A stretch of 64,000 nt of DNA from Alligator mississippiensis (Eukaryota > Chordata > Crocodylia > Alligatoridae): positions 45,981,434-46,045,433 of the forward strand of contig NC_081828.1 in NCBI RefSeq assembly GCF_030867095.1. Direction: 5' to 3'. Below the pieces are notes generated by a model. The model searched no databases. It was not told where the DNA came from and worked only from the letters and a program-made list of their open reading frames with translations. A program made the position numbers and the translations under genes. Positions within the stretch are counted from its first letter, which is position 1; each line of letters opens with the position of its first letter. Of the stretch, positions 1 through 12,224 are shown one piece after another.

Positions 1-179
1 TGTGCTTGGAGCTGCATGGGTGGGAGACCCTGAGGGTGGGCAGACACTGTCCGGACCCAGCCCATGAGGCTACCAACAGCAGCCCTGCACTACAGCGGAG
101 GCCACAGCCCTGCCGAGGGCTGACTCCGCCCCTGAAAGCCCGAGCTTGGCGATTCCCTTCCAGCCTAGCGGGTCATCGC

Positions 180-426
180 AGGCCCGGGAGCTTCCCCCGC
201 CGCGCCTCCAGGGGGCGCTGCGTGGCACCTCCCTCCGTGCCCAATCTCGTGCGACTGCCTCGCCAAATCGGTCCCGAGCGGGCCTCTCTGCGCACGCGCG
301 GCGCTTGCGCATTGCCGGTCGCGGCGTGTGGGCGGAGCCGGCGCTGCCTCACCCTGGTAACCGCCGGCGCGGACAGCGCCCTGCTGCTCGCCCGGGCCTC
401 CGCCCCGCCGGCCGGCCGGCCGCACC
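180..426 (+). promoter_or_regulatory. KIFAP3: CpG-island promoter and 5' UTR of KIFAP3
   Basis: Dense CpG dinucleotides run from about 180 to 470 and fade afterwards. There is no TATA box. A GC-box-like GGGCGG lies near 330-335. Two alternating GC/CA motifs at 289-300 and 301-312 resemble NRF1 sites (family consensus close to TGCGCATGCGC). An X-box-like element is at 348-361. The transcription start cannot be seen from sequence alone. This is typical of a broadly expressed housekeeping-type promoter. Confidence 0.75.
348..361 (+). promoter_or_regulatory. RFX X-box-like site
   Basis: CTCACC-CT-GGTAAC fits the RFX consensus GTNRCC(N0-3)RGYAAC with one mismatch (first base) and a 2-nt spacer. 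It ends 65 bp before the start codon. RFX factors drive many ciliary genes, and KIFAP3 is a kinesin-2 subunit, so the placement is plausible. It is inferred from one motif match only. Confidence 0.45.
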
Positions 427-458
427 ATGCAGGGGGAGGACGCCCGATACCTCAAGAG
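427..458 (+). CDS. KIFAP3: KIFAP3 exon 1 (codons 1-11, start codon)
   Basis: The start codon has A at -3. It encodes MQGEDARYLK plus two bases of an Arg codon, followed by donor GTGACG. The split Arg codon is completed by the first base of exon 2, giving LKRKVKGG as in other vertebrate KAP3 proteins. This start is chosen because it matches the known N-terminus; no upstream in-frame alternative is needed. Confidence 0.95.
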
Positions 459-2012
459 GTGACGCGGCGGGGATGGGGTGGGTGGGGGTCGCGGCAGGGC
501 TGACTCCCCTCGCATCCAGGCCGGGTCCTGCCCTGCGCTTTCACGGGCTTCCCTTGCCCCCCATGTATAAGGATTTGGGGTGGGGGCTGGGGGTATTTTT
601 CTACGTGTGTGGGAGGGTGGAGGCCGGGGGGCAGGTATCCCGCTCCTCTCTTCCACTCCCCACCCCGCGCTCTTGCATCCCCTCTGGCAGCCCCTTGTGT
701 CCTTAGTCCCAGACAGGTGAGTGGGGGCGGGCGCAGGGGATGCCCAGCGCATCCCCGGCTCCCCCATGATTCAGCTGGTGACGCAGGTTGTTGCTGTTGT
801 AGAGGATGGCGTTCTTGCCCGTGTGTGCTTTGTGCTGATTCAGTGAATACAGCCCCCCCACCTCCCTCCACTAATGGATTTAATTCAATGTGCGCCAGTC
901 CCTGAGTTTGGTGTGCGCCAGAGCTCTTCTGTCCCGGCAGGGAGGTTCAGAAGAGAAAGGTTGCACGGGAGCGAGATTCATGTCACTTCCATAACAAAGC
1001 AGGTGAACAAAGCACAGAGCGATGTGGGCGTGTGCTGACCACCCAGCATGGCGTTTGTCCTGCAGGCCTGAGCAGCGATCCACATCTGGATGATTTTTAA
1101 AGTGGGCGGCTGGCTGCGAAACTTAATCTGCAAGAGGAATTCTTTCCTGGGTGTATTTCCCTTTGCTTCAGTTAATAATTTCCTTTGTGGCACTGGAGGC
1201 CCAAATAAGATATTGTTGTAGTGGACGGTGATAATGCTGAGTGCATCTGTAGCCCTGTACAGCTGTCAATTTTGAGTCGCTTTAAAAAGAAAAAAGTTTT
1301 TCGAGGCAGGAGCTGAGATGTGAACTGGTGAAAGAGCAAATTCTTTAAACAGGACCTTGCCCTCCTAGCTGGGATAGCATTGGCACTATGCATGGGCGAG
1401 GGAAGAAAATGGTTGTCCCAGCCATTAGAGCCTGTAACAGTCCAATAACTAGAGCAGGTTTTGTGACCCATTACATCAGTCCATGGGAGGGGGATAAGGA
1501 AGAAAATATAGCATCTCCACAGCAATAATGCCTCCAGTCAAGCTTGCCCACTCTATCCTGTTTGGGGGCAGGGCTCATGGGATGCATAGCACACATTCCT
1601 GAGAAGGGAAAAATCTTTGAGGAAGTGCTAGATCTCTGTGCAGAGCAACTCACACTGGCAGATTTCTCCTTCTGTACATTTGTAAATACTTCCTATCCTG
1701 TCCCTGAAGAACAGGTGTTGACTCAGCATAGGATGTCAAAGAGAAGTAGTGCTGGGTAGTTTCTCCCATGAGATTAATCCTGAGATAAATGGAAGACAGT
1801 GACAGAACTGGTATCTTTTAATTATCTCTCTTTAGGGTCTTGATTCTGGGAACTGTTCCCTTTGGATGAACCCCTCCACCTTGTGGAGACTCCACACAAA
1901 AACACATTGCAGAGCCAGGTGCAGACTATCCTATCTGCCCCAAAGAATTCCTAGTGGTGGAAGAAGTTGCTCTACAGAAGAACTACCAAGAGTACTCCTA
2001 CTTGCTCTATGA

Positions 2013-2202
2013 CAGTGTTTCCGAACCTTTTCCAGCCCAAGCCACGCTTACATTAATAAACACTTTCCATGGCATTTACCTATTAAGGCATTCCCCATCC
2101 TCATACCTATTGTAGCTCATTGCCATGACAAAGTTCCGCAGAATGTCTGTTCGTTTCTGATGGTACACTTTTGTGCCACGGTGCACTGGTTGGGAAACAC
2201 TG
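2013..2202. mobile_element. hAT MITE (190 bp)
   Basis: Inverted ends CAGTGTTTCCGAACC and CAGTGTTTCCCAACC, flanked by a perfect 8-bp duplication CTCTATGA (2005-2012, 2203-2210). Too short to code; non-autonomous hAT. Confidence 0.88.
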
Positions 2203-2614
2203 CTCTATGAAAAGAAATATCTGAAAGCTTTAGGGCTGGCAACCTTGCTGGATTGCCCATACACCATGCTGACAATGGTCAAAACCGTCTTAAAGGAGAC
2301 TGATGGGAGAGACAACTTGGAAAAGAACATCATCAGACTGCAGAAGGATCAGAAAGGTTGCTGAGACTTGACACAAATGCTTAATAAGTCTTAGATTAGA
2401 GAGAATAAAATTTTCCTCTGTTTGGTGTGGGCTTTATCCCTCGCTAGGCAGGGTTCATCCGTTAGGAAAGGAGATGGTCATGGTATAGATCTAGGCCTGC
2501 TGTGAACTGATCTGCGGCTCGCAATCTTTTTCATGCAGCGTTATTTTGTGGTTCTATAGCTTCTTCTGTTGGAGGTTCTCAGTGTCCTCCAACCCCACTT
2601 GGGACGCAGCTAAG

Positions 2615-2712
2615 TTTTATTTGCCCCACTTATAGAATGGGGACATAGAGGCACAGAAGAGAATAAGTAAGTCACCTGATGTGGGTTGATGACAAAACTA
2701 TGAATTCAGAAC
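2615..2712 (+). repeat. MIR SINE fragment
   Basis: Matches the MIR block order around a gaggcacagaagagaa-like segment followed by taagtaagtcacc. Diverged and truncated. Confidence 0.5.
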
Positions 2713-2849
2713 CCTGGTAACATACAGCTGTTGCCATCCCTGCAGAGAAGGCCCCTCCTTTACATTGCTGGTCAGTTTTTGTTTATGACCAGTTGGGTTG
2801 TGGTTACTACAGTGAGGGGCTATGCGTACTGTTCCAATTTTCCTGCAAG

Positions 2850-4617
2850 TGTGTCACTCAGTCCTGGGGAAGCTGGATAGCCTTGGGAGAACTTCAGCAG
2901 CAAGATGAAGATCAGGGAAAGTGTGGGTCCCTTACTGAATGGAGGAGGCAACCTAGTGACACATGATGGGGAAAAGGCTGAAGTACTCAATGCCTTTTTT
3001 ACCTTGGTCTTTAAAGGCAAGATCAGCTCCCAGACTACAGTTTGGGGAGGAGGTGAGCAGCCAGCTGTGGCAAAAGAACAGGTTAGGGACTATTTAGAAA
3101 AGCTGGGCCTGTAGAAATAATTTGGGCCGGACGCAATGTACCCAAGGGTGCTGAGGGAGTTGGCTAATGTGATTACAGATCAGCTGGCTATTATCTTTGA
3201 AAACTTGTGACAATTGGGAGAGGTCCTGGATGATTGGAAGAGGGCAGATCTAATGCCTGTCTTTAAGAAAGGGAAGAAGGAGGATCCAGGAAACTACAGA
3301 CCAGTCAGCCTCACCTCAGCCTCTGGAAAAATCATGGAGCAGACCCTCAAAGAATCATTCTAAGCACTTAGAGGAGGAGAACGACAGGCAGCATGGATTC
3401 AGCAAGGGAAGTCATGCCTGACCAACCTGATTGCCTTCTATGATGAGATGACTGGCTCTGTGGATGTGAGAAAAGAGCGGTAGACATGATATACTTTGAC
3501 TTTAGCAAGGCTTTTGATATGGTCTCCCATAACGTTCTCGCTAGCAAGCTAAGGAAATATGGGTTGGATGGATGGACTGTAAGGTGGAAAGAAAACTGGC
3601 TGTATTGTCTGGCTCAGAGGATAGTAATCAATGGCTCGATGTCTAGCTGGCAGCCAATATCAAGTGGAGTGCCCCAGGGGTTGCTCCTGGGGCCAGTTTT
3701 GTTCAGTGTTTTCATCAGTGACTGACCTGGAAGATGGGATGGAGGATACCTTCAGCAAGTTTGCAAATGACACCAAGCTGGGGATGTAGTAGATGCCCTT
3801 GAGAGTAGGGCTAGGTTTCAGAGAGATCTTGACAAACTGGAGGATTGGAACATAAGAAATCTCATGAGGTTCAATAAGGAGAAGTGAAAATTCCTACACT
3901 TAGGATGGAACAGTCCCATGCACTGGCTGGGGACCAACTGGCTAAACAGCAGCTTTGCAGAAAAGGACCTGGGCATTACAGTGGACAATAAGGGCACGCT
4001 GTTGGCTTACATTCAGCTTGTTGCGAAGAAGGCTAATGGCATACTGTGCTGCATTAGTAGAAGCGTTGCCAGTAGATCAAGGGAAGTGATTCTTCCCCTC
4101 TGTTCAGTGCTGGTGAGGCCACATATGGAATGCTGTGTCTAGTTTTGGGGCCACTACTATAGAATGGGTGTAGACAGACAAATTGGAGAGAGTCCAGTAG
4201 AGGGCAACAAAAATGGTTGGGGGCTGGGGGACATGACTTATGAGGAGAGGCGGAGGGAACTGGATTTATTTAGTCGGGAGAAGAGAAGACCGAGAGGTGA
4301 TTTAAAAGCAGCCTTCAGCTATCTGAATGGTGGTTCCAAAGAGGATGAAGCTAGACTGTTCTCAGTGGTGGCAGATGACAGAACAAGAAGCAATGTTCTC
4401 CAGTTGCAGCAAGGGAAGTTTAGTTTAGATATTAGGAAAAACTGTCTGGAGCAAGTTACCCAGAGAGGTTGTAGAATCTCCATCCTTGGAAGTTTAAGAC
4501 CCAGCTAAGCAAAGCCTTGGCTGGGATGATATAGTTGGGGATGGTCCTGCTTTGAGCAGGTGGTTGGACTAGATGATGTGAGGTCACTTCTAACCCTTAT
4601 TTTTATGATTCTGTGAT
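2850..4617 (+). mobile_element. CR1 LINE, degraded, 5'-truncated
   Basis: Broken reverse-transcriptase pieces in several frames: SVGPLLNGGGNLVTHDGEKA (2905 on), [16 protein letters not shown] and [14 protein letters not shown] (3486-3725), and C-terminal pieces to 4508. It ends with the CR1 tail (gatggtcctgctttgagcag) and the octamer-like ATTCTGTG. Several frameshifts and stops; much older than the CR1 at 8752. Confidence 0.88.
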
Positions 4618-4738
4618 CGTCTGCCCAGAAAAGAGTGAATCACCCTTTATAATAAATGGACCAAAAGAAAATAATTAAAGTAGACATGGGCATCAATTGG
4701 AATGTTTACACTGCTTAAATGGCAGAGAATTGGGGGGC

Positions 4739-4753
4739 GGGGGGGGGGGGGGG
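4739..4753. repeat. G15 tract
   Basis: Uninterrupted run of 15 G on the + strand. Confidence 0.95.
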
Positions 4754-5840
4754 AGGAGAGGAACGCTGAGTGCCAGAGGCAGGATACTGAGTGTTGGAAA
4801 GTCTTAAGACGCATGGGGTTCTGCTATGGTACAGGCTGTTGTTACCATAGTGGCGACTGCCACCATTTTGATGCCCCCTCTCAATTGGCATTGGGCTGAT
4901 GCCCTATGTGCCTATCCTTAGTTATGCTACTGATAATACATGTCTTAGAAGCAAGAATCAAAGGCTAAATTCAGATTTGCTAGCACTTGCAGCTCTCTCT
5001 GTTGTTAGTGGCTTTCAGTACTGCTCAGTTTCAGGTGAACAGTCTTGACTGATTTGGTATGAAATGTGAATAAATATAAGAATGGAAACAAAGCCATAAG
5101 ATGCCATTGCATGTATATATAGGTAGGGCATGGAAAATTGTTTAATGTTCTATGTCAGAGTTGTAGAAAGTTGGTCTAGGCCTTTCTACAAATTTTCCCA
5201 TCCTCCCAACACGGACTCTTGAGCAAAATAGTCCATCAGGTTCCATAAATTGCTCTTCCTCTCCCAAACTCCCTTACATATTAGCCCTAAAACTGTAAAG
5301 TGCTGAGCACCCTCAGTTCTCACAGCGTGCAACAGGAGCCAGGTGCGTTTAGCCTGTTGTAATATCAAATCCAGTGCTTTTCTGAAGTATGCTGTACTCC
5401 ACTTATCAGTGTATTATTTTCTTGATTGTATAACACAATCCCAGTCCTAATTTAAGTGTGCTTACATATAACAAATATTAATTATCTGCATATTGGTTAA
5501 GTGATAATTGACGTATGCTTCTAGAAATTCTTTGGCTCTAATATCTACTCTGTGAAGTAATTGTAGTCTGTTTAGTTGAATGATAGGTGAAACTGATTAG
5601 GGATGGTCAATGTTGTCACCTAAATCAGCCCTGAATGACTAGGTCCTGTCAATTTCCAGGTTTTTAGAGGCCTGAAGATTATGAGGAACAGGGTAACCAG
5701 CCTTAAGGGGGTTTGAAAATCTTAGCACAAGCTGTTTCTGTAGTTGATGAGTTTTGTTTGTGTAAGTACCTAGCCTTTTTTTAGTCCCCAGGCTAGGCAT
5801 AGGATCCAAGTACAACTGTAATCTCTTGCTACACGTTGCT

Positions 5841-6624
5841 TAGGGCTGTGCGAAGCTTTGGTAGGCTGATTCAATTTGGCGGAGATTCGGCCTGAATCCT
5901 AATCAAATCAGAAGACCCCTTAATCTCTCCAAATCGAATTGGAACCCTCCAAATCAATTCAGAAAGATTAGGAGAAGTTTGATGATTTGGACATAGACAC
6001 AGCTTTAAAAGTTTTTTCTACATACCTCAAGGTACCAGGTGGCTTGAGTGCTGAGATGCTGGGGCGGATGGAGCATTCCACAGGGGCTGGTGTCCCCAGC
6101 GTGTTCAGCAACAGACCTGGAAGTAGACCAGAAGCACTCTGGGTCCATCAGGGAGCATGCGGGTGACCCCCCCCCTCCTCAGTGACTGACCCCTCCTGGG
6201 TCTGGGGGGGGAAACCTGGGGTCCCCCTATGGCCAGTCATTGAGCTGGGGGGGGAGGAATGTGAGCGTACTCTTGGCAGCAGACCCAGAAGTGGACCAGA
6301 AGTACTTCTGGAGGCAGTACTTCCGGTCCACTTCTGGGTCTGCTTCCGGAAGTACTAGCCGCCCCCCCCCATGCTCCTGTAAGATGCTCCGTCCACCCCA
6401 CCATTGCAGCATCCATGAACCGTGCCTGGTACCTCAAGGCATGTAGAAAAAACATTTAAAGCTGTGTCTATGGCCGAATCGCTGATTCACCGAATCACGA
6501 TCAAATCTTCAGATTTGGATTTGTCCGAGTTGAATTGGGACAGCAACCTGAATCAACAAATCAAATCACTATCCCCAATTCGGCCCAAATCCGAATTGAA
6601 TATGGCCCTTTTTGCACACTCCTA
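5841..6624. mobile_element. Foldback hAT-type element (784 bp)
   Basis: Ends TAGGGCTGTGCGAAG and TAGGAGTGTGCAAAA inverted, with 8-bp duplication ACGTTGCT/ATGTTGCT (5833-5840, 6625-6632). Long arms continue inward: a block with cagctttaaaagttttttct and a tacctcaaggtacc block is mirrored near 6420-6475. GC-rich centre. Same end family as 59815-60935. Confidence 0.82.
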
Positions 6625-6841
6625 ATGTTGCTAAATACAACGAAACAGGTTTGTGACTAGTGAAACATGTTCCCAGTTTCCATTTATTGGTGGTAGTGGT
6701 GAATTTTGAAAAAAATGACAAAGCTAACTAAAAAACTTTGAAAATAATCCCAGCATAAAATACGGAAATTTTAGACTCTATTTTCCAGGGTTTTTTTACC
6801 AATTTTTTTTCATTTGTACTACAGAGATCTGTGGTCTAACG

Positions 6842-7148
6842 CAGTGGTTTTCAACTTTTTTTGTACAAGGACCCATTTGTAAACATCAATGGCCAGTCCT
6901 GACCTCGTGCCCTTCACTCCTGGCCCCTGCCCCCGCAGTGTGTGGGGCGGGGGGGGGGGGGGGGGGGGGGGGGGGAGGGGCAAAAAGCCCCTTGCAGGCT
7001 GGAACTCTGGCAGCCTGCAAGAAAGAAGTCACTGTTTCCCACATTTTTTTTCCTTAAAGGAAAATCCACTTTTAAAGTTTGTTCATGATCCTTTCATAGA
7101 TTCTTGCGACTCACTTTTGGGTCATGATTTATGGTTTGAGAAATGCTG
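6842..7148. mobile_element. Degraded hAT MITE with G27 tract
   Basis: Ends CAGTGGTTTTCAAC and CAGCATTTCTCAAACC inverted; flanks GTCTAACG/CCCTAACA agree at 5 of 8. The G tract at 6949-6975 interrupts it. Confidence 0.6.
6949..6975. repeat. G27 tract
   Basis: 27 consecutive G on the + strand, longest such run in the window. Confidence 0.95.
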
Positions 7149-7437
7149 CCCTAACAAGAGAGATTAGTGAATTCTTACAGGATCATCTTGAAGTTCTTCA
7201 TTCTCTTATTCTAGTTTGTAGAATTGTGTGAAGTTTTTAATTCCTAAGATGTGGCCAGTCCTACTAACAGGATATCTGGGAAGTGCCTGCGGATACGTAC
7301 AAAAAGGTAGGTAGCTGGATTAGTCTCAAGTCAAGCAGAAGGCCAGGCAGGGTGGCACTTTCAGCTATGAACAAAGGATGCATTTGTTCTGAGAGCGCGC
7401 CTTTTGTCCCAGGATTGCACAGATGTACATGTCCACT

Positions 7438-7790
7438 GAAGGAAGGTGGGAAGGAACCTCACAGGGTCATATAGTCCAATCCTCTGCTCAAGGCAGGATC
7501 ATCCCTGACTAAACCACTCCAGCCACGTGTCTTCTATCTAACCTCTTCTGAAAACTCCCCAGGATGGAGATCCCACAACTTCTCTTAGTATCCTTTCCCA
7601 ATGTTTGGTCTCCCTCATAGTCAGAAAGTTCCTCTTAATTTCCAGCCTAAATTTTCTCTGCTGGAGCTTCAGGCTATTTCTCCTTGTTTCGTCTTATGTC
7701 CCCTCTGTGTAGCCACAGAGAAAAATCCATTTCCGTCCTCCCTGTAGAGGAGCAGCTGAATGGGCCTTGGATGTTATAATTCGTGTTGTT
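7438..7790 (-). mobile_element. CR1 LINE 3' fragment
   Basis: Reverse-strand CR1 tail (ggaacctcacagggtcatat and the caaggcaggatcat block), followed by degraded ORF2 C-terminus (cagaaagttcctcttaattt). 5'-truncated. Confidence 0.8.
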
Positions 7791-8419
7791 TTGTCCAGTG
7801 ATTTCCTGATCTGTGTTTTATGAGGGGGCACAGCTAGCATCTAGATCTGTAACAAGGTCTGGTGGCTTGGTGAGAATTGGAGCTAGTTAGTCTATTGCTG
7901 AAGAAATGTAATTTGAGGTAAGGAGGGCTAGTAAGTCAAAACAGGCTTCTTCCCTAAGGCTACCTTGAGATACATATGAGTAAATTCAGGTTGTTCAATC
8001 TCTGGTAAAGCTGGGGATCTAGAAACAAGTCTTTCAAACACAGAGTTACTTAGGATCTTGAACTCATTCTCTGATCTGCTGACTTCTTTGGGGGCATATC
8101 TCTCTTTTGTTCAGAGGTCTCCCCTAGCATGCTGTGTCTTTAGTGGAGGCATTCTGTAGGCAGATAGACCTGTAAAACAAAGATAGATCCACCTTCCTAG
8201 CCTCTAACACCTATGACTGGGACCTCACAGTCGATTTGGTACATTTGCACATACTAGGTATTATAAACACAAAGGTGCCATTTGTGCTAAGATTCTCTGC
8301 AGATAAGATGGAGGAAAGTGCAAATGGAAAAAAAAAGACCCAGGCTGCATTAGTGCACGGTAGGATCAGTGTTTCATAGTGACTTATACACTTGTATGTC
8401 TCTTAGGCTTTTGCTTTAA

Positions 8420-8584
<165 letters not shown>

Positions 8585-8751
8585 TAAGTTTCAAGTACAT
8601 TTTTTTAATTATTTTTGGAAGACAAAAATCTGAGGACTTCTAATTCCGGAGTCTTGAATTATAATATCCTGTTGTTTCTTTTGTGTTACTGGTACTTTAT
8701 CAGACTTAACACCACCTTAAGGAAGTGTTTGGAATTCTAGAAGTAATCTGT

Positions 8752-10800
8752 AGATTCATAGATGTTAGGGTTGGAAGGGACCTCAATAGATCATCAAGTC
8801 CAACCCCCTGCATAGGCAGGAAAGAGTGCCGGGTCTAGATGACCCCAGCTAGGTGCATATCCAACCTCCTCTTGAAGACGCCCAGGGTAGGGGAGAGTAC
8901 CACCTCCCTTGGGAGCCCGTTCCAGACCTTGGCCACTCGAACTGTGAAGAAGTTCTTCCTAATGTCCAGTCTAAATATGCTGTCTGCTAGCTTGTGGCCA
9001 TTATTTCTTGTAACCCCTGGGGGTGCCTTGGTGAATAAAACCTCACCAATTCCCTTCTGTGCCCCCGTGATGAACTTATAGGCAGCCACAAGGTCGCCTC
9101 TCAACCTTCTCTTGCGGAGGCTGAAAAGGTCCAGGTTCTCTAGTCTCTCCTTGTAGGGCTTGGTCTGCAAGCCCTTAACCATACGAGTGGCCCTTCTCTG
9201 GACCCTCTCCAGGTTATCTGCATCCCTCTTGAAATGCGGTGCCCAGAATTGCACGCAGTACTCCAACTGCGGTCTGACCAGTGCCCGATAGAGGGGAAGT
9301 ATCACCTCTTTGGATCTATTCGTCATGCATCTGCTGATGCACGATAAAGTGCCATTAGCTTTTCTGATGGCTTCGTCACACTGCCGACTCATGTTCATCT
9401 TGGAGTTTACTAGGACTCCAAGATCCCTTTCCACTTCCGTGCCACCCAGCAGGTTATTCCCTAGGCTGTAGGTGTGCTGGACATTTTTCCTCCCTAGGTG
9501 CAGCACTTTGCATTTCTCCTTGTTGAACTGCATCCTGTTGTTTTCTGCCCACTTGTCCAACCTATCCAGGTCTGCTTGCAGCTGTTCCCTGCCCTCCGGC
9601 GTGTCCACTTCTCCCCATAGCTTTGTGTCATCCGCAAACTTGGACAGAGTACACTTCACTCCCTTGTCTAAGTCGCTGATGAAGACATTAAAGAGTATCG
9701 GTCCAAGGACCGAGCCCTACGGGACCCCACTGCCCACACCCTTCCAGGTCGAAACCAACCCATCCACCATGACTCTCTGGGTGCGACCCTCTAGCCAATT
9801 CGCCACCCACTGGACTGTGTAGTCATCCAAGTCACAACCTCTTAACATGTTCACCAGTATGGGGTGGGATATCGTAATGAAGGCCTTCCTGAAGTCTAAG
9901 TATACGACATCTACTCCTACTCCTGTGTCCAGGCGTTTCGTAACCTGGTCATAAAAAGAGACTAGATTAGTCAGGCATGATCTGCCTGCTATGAACCCGT
10001 GCTGGTTTCCCCTCAGCATAATTTGTCCTGCTGGGCTCTCGCAAATGTGAGCCTTGATAATTTTTTCCAAGACTTTGCCAAGGATGGAGGTGAGACTGAC
10101 TGGCCTATAGTTTCCCGGGTCTTCCTTCCTCCCCTTCTTAAAAATGGGGACCACATTGGCCCTTTTCCAGTCCTCCGGGACTTGGCCCGTGTGCCACGAG
10201 CGTTCAAATATTCCCGCCAGTGGCTGTGCAATGACATCGGCCAGTGCCTTCAGTATCCTCGGATGGAGCTCATCCGGGCCTGCTGACTTAAAGGCATCCA
10301 GTTCTTCCAAGTGACTCTGCACCATCTCAGGGTCTACGCATGGTAGTCTGGCGCCATGCTGCTGCCTCTCTACAATCCCAATGAGAGCCTTGTCCTGCCC
10401 CTCACTTAGGAACACTGAGGCAAAGAACTCGTTGAGGAGTTCAGCCTTGTCCCCCCTGTCCGTCACCAATTGCTTCTGTCCATTTAGTAGGGGTCCTATT
10501 CCTCCCTGGGCCTTCCTTTTACTCCCTATATCTCTAAAAAACAATTTCTTGTTGTCCTTTACTTGGGATGCCATCCTCAGCTCTACGGTGACTTTGGCCC
10601 GTCTAACTGCCTCCCTACAAGCGCAAGCAGAGGAGGTATACTCCTCTTTGGTGATCTCTCCCTGCTTCCACTTTTTATGTGCCCCCCTTTTGGCCCGTGG
10701 GCTGCCCTGGATTTCTCTGGTCAGCCAAGGAAGCCTCCTGGCCCCTTTCCCTCTTTTTCCACGCGTCGGGATTGTCTCCCTTTGTGCGAAGGATCATTTA
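8752..10800 (-). mobile_element. CR1 LINE, young, 5'-truncated, reverse transcriptase nearly open
   Basis: From 10574 down to 8835 one frame encodes most of the reverse transcriptase and C-terminal region, interrupted only by a TAG at 9717-9719 where the family has Gln (GVP-stop-GSVLGP). Motifs in order: GPLLNGQKQLVTDRGDKAEL, DWKRANVVPIFKKGRKEDPG, YLDFRKAF, FADDTKLWGE, ALVRPQLEYCVQFWAPHFKR. Catalytic Asp and FADD are kept. PWLTREIQ is visible upstream; the endonuclease is absent. Ends with the CR1 3' tail near 8752-8820. The youngest CR1 here. Confidence 0.92.
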
Positions 10801-10845
10801 CTTAAGGCACAGCCACCCTACTATGTGCATAGTAATATTAATACT

Positions 10846-10960
10846 TACCATATTTACTTGAATACAAAATGAGTTTTTCTCTGTCTAATCAGCTGGGGCA
10901 GTGGGAATGTCCCTTGTTTTAAATTTGCACACAAGGAATCCTCATTAAGTACATAATCTA
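10846..10960 (+). repeat. ATATTTAC-family element, partial
   Basis: The 5' end accatatttacttgaatac, then gtctaatcagctgggg and a cccttgttttaa block, parallels the starts of the 48602 and 54837 copies. The 3' end could not be located. Confidence 0.5.
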
Positions 10961-11171
10961 TCATTAAACTGCTGCCAAAAGCAGCATGTGCTCAGGAATG
11001 GAAACTAGCTATGAAGTTGATTTAAATGCAGCCAAAAGTGAGCCTGATGATAAAACACATGGCTCATTATGCAAGGTACTGCAATACCAGGCCATCACTT
11101 GGAGAGGCTGAAGCAAGCTCTGACCCCCTCCCCTGGTGCCAAAAATGCTGATTATAACCTTTTTTATTGTC

Positions 11172-11465
11172 TACCTGCAACAAACCCAAGCTGGCTATCC
11201 CTCAGGATGTTGCCTTTGGCCAGTCTGTTAAGAATGACCTCTTTGATAATCTTTTCTAAGACCTTTCCCGGGATAGAGGTCAGGCTGATGGGCCTGTAGT
11301 TTGCCGGATCCACTTTCTTGAAGATAGGCACCACGTTGGCCTTTTTCCAGTCTTCGGGCACTTCACCAGAGCGCCAGGAGTTCTCAAAGATCCATGCCAG
11401 GGGCTGAGCTATGATGCTTGCCAGCTCCTTGAGTACCCTGGGGTGTAGATTGTCAGGGCCTAGTT
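11172..11465 (-). mobile_element. CR1 LINE internal fragment
   Basis: Encodes VPEDWKKANVVPIFKK, PANYRPISLTSIPGKVLEKI and LGFVAGRQ on the - strand; truncated at both ends. It abuts a GC-rich palindrome at 11466. Confidence 0.85.
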
Positions 11466-11816
11466 TCCCACTGCAGGCTTGGGCTCCCTGCCCTGCTGCC
11501 CTCCCCTGGGGGCCTCTGCGACCCAGCAGGTGGGACCTGATGTTGCAGGGCAGAGTGGGGCCAGGCAGGGAAGCTTCTTGCCACTTCTGCGAGCCTCACG
11601 ACAGCCTGGTGAAGCACTCCCTGCATGCCCAGGAGCAGTGGCATGGAGTTGTGCCCCTCACTGCTGCCAGATGGGTAGGGAGCACCTCATCAAGGCAATG
11701 TGGGGCTCGCAGCGGCAGCAAGGAGCTTCTTCACTCAGTCCTGCCACACTGGGTCCCACCGGCTGGGCTGTGGAGACCCCAGGGGCAAGGCAGCAGAGCA
11801 GGGAGCCCAAGCCCGC
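11466..11816. repeat. GC-rich imperfect palindrome (~350 bp)
   Basis: The segment from 11467 (ccactgcaggcttgggctcc) is mirrored by the segment ending at about 11815 (gggagcccaagcccgcagtg). Pairing continues inward past 11600 toward a centre near 11641. G-rich sequence continues to about 12220. Possibly the core of a foldback hAT whose right end is 12225-12503. Confidence 0.6.
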
Positions 11817-12106
11817 AGTGCGCAGCCTGTCCCTGCTGCCACAGACTTGGCTCTGGCTGTGCCACCCACAGGGGAGGGGCAGCCGGGCTGTGCGCTCTGC
11901 TGTGCTGCAGCAGCTACTGCCTCCCATGGGCAGCAGCTTAGGCGATGCTGCGGTGGGGCAGGGGGCTGCAGACCCAGGTCCCTGGCTCTGTAGCCCTGAC
12001 AGCTGGGGATCCCCTCTAGCAGAGCTGAGGCATAGGGGGCGGGGGGGCAGGGGCGAGGGGCACCAGCAGGGCGGAGGGGCTGTGCATGGGGAATGAGGGG
12101 TACCTT

Positions 12107-12120
12107 GGGGGGGGGGGGGG
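12107..12120. repeat. G14 tract
   Basis: Uninterrupted run of 14 G. Confidence 0.95.
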
Positions 12121-12224
12121 AGGGCTGTGGGTGGGGAGTGAGGGGCACTGGTGGGCTGGGGGCTGTGGCTTAGGAGTGAGGGGCCTGGGCCTGCGTCCTG
12201 TGAACGAAGGGGACAGGGGGATCT

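Noticed and set aside
6-905. Long overlapping open frames of up to 200 codons on both strands near the promoter
   Set aside because: They lie in a CpG island, have low-complexity Arg/Pro/Gly-rich products and no family signature; typical GC-rich by-products.
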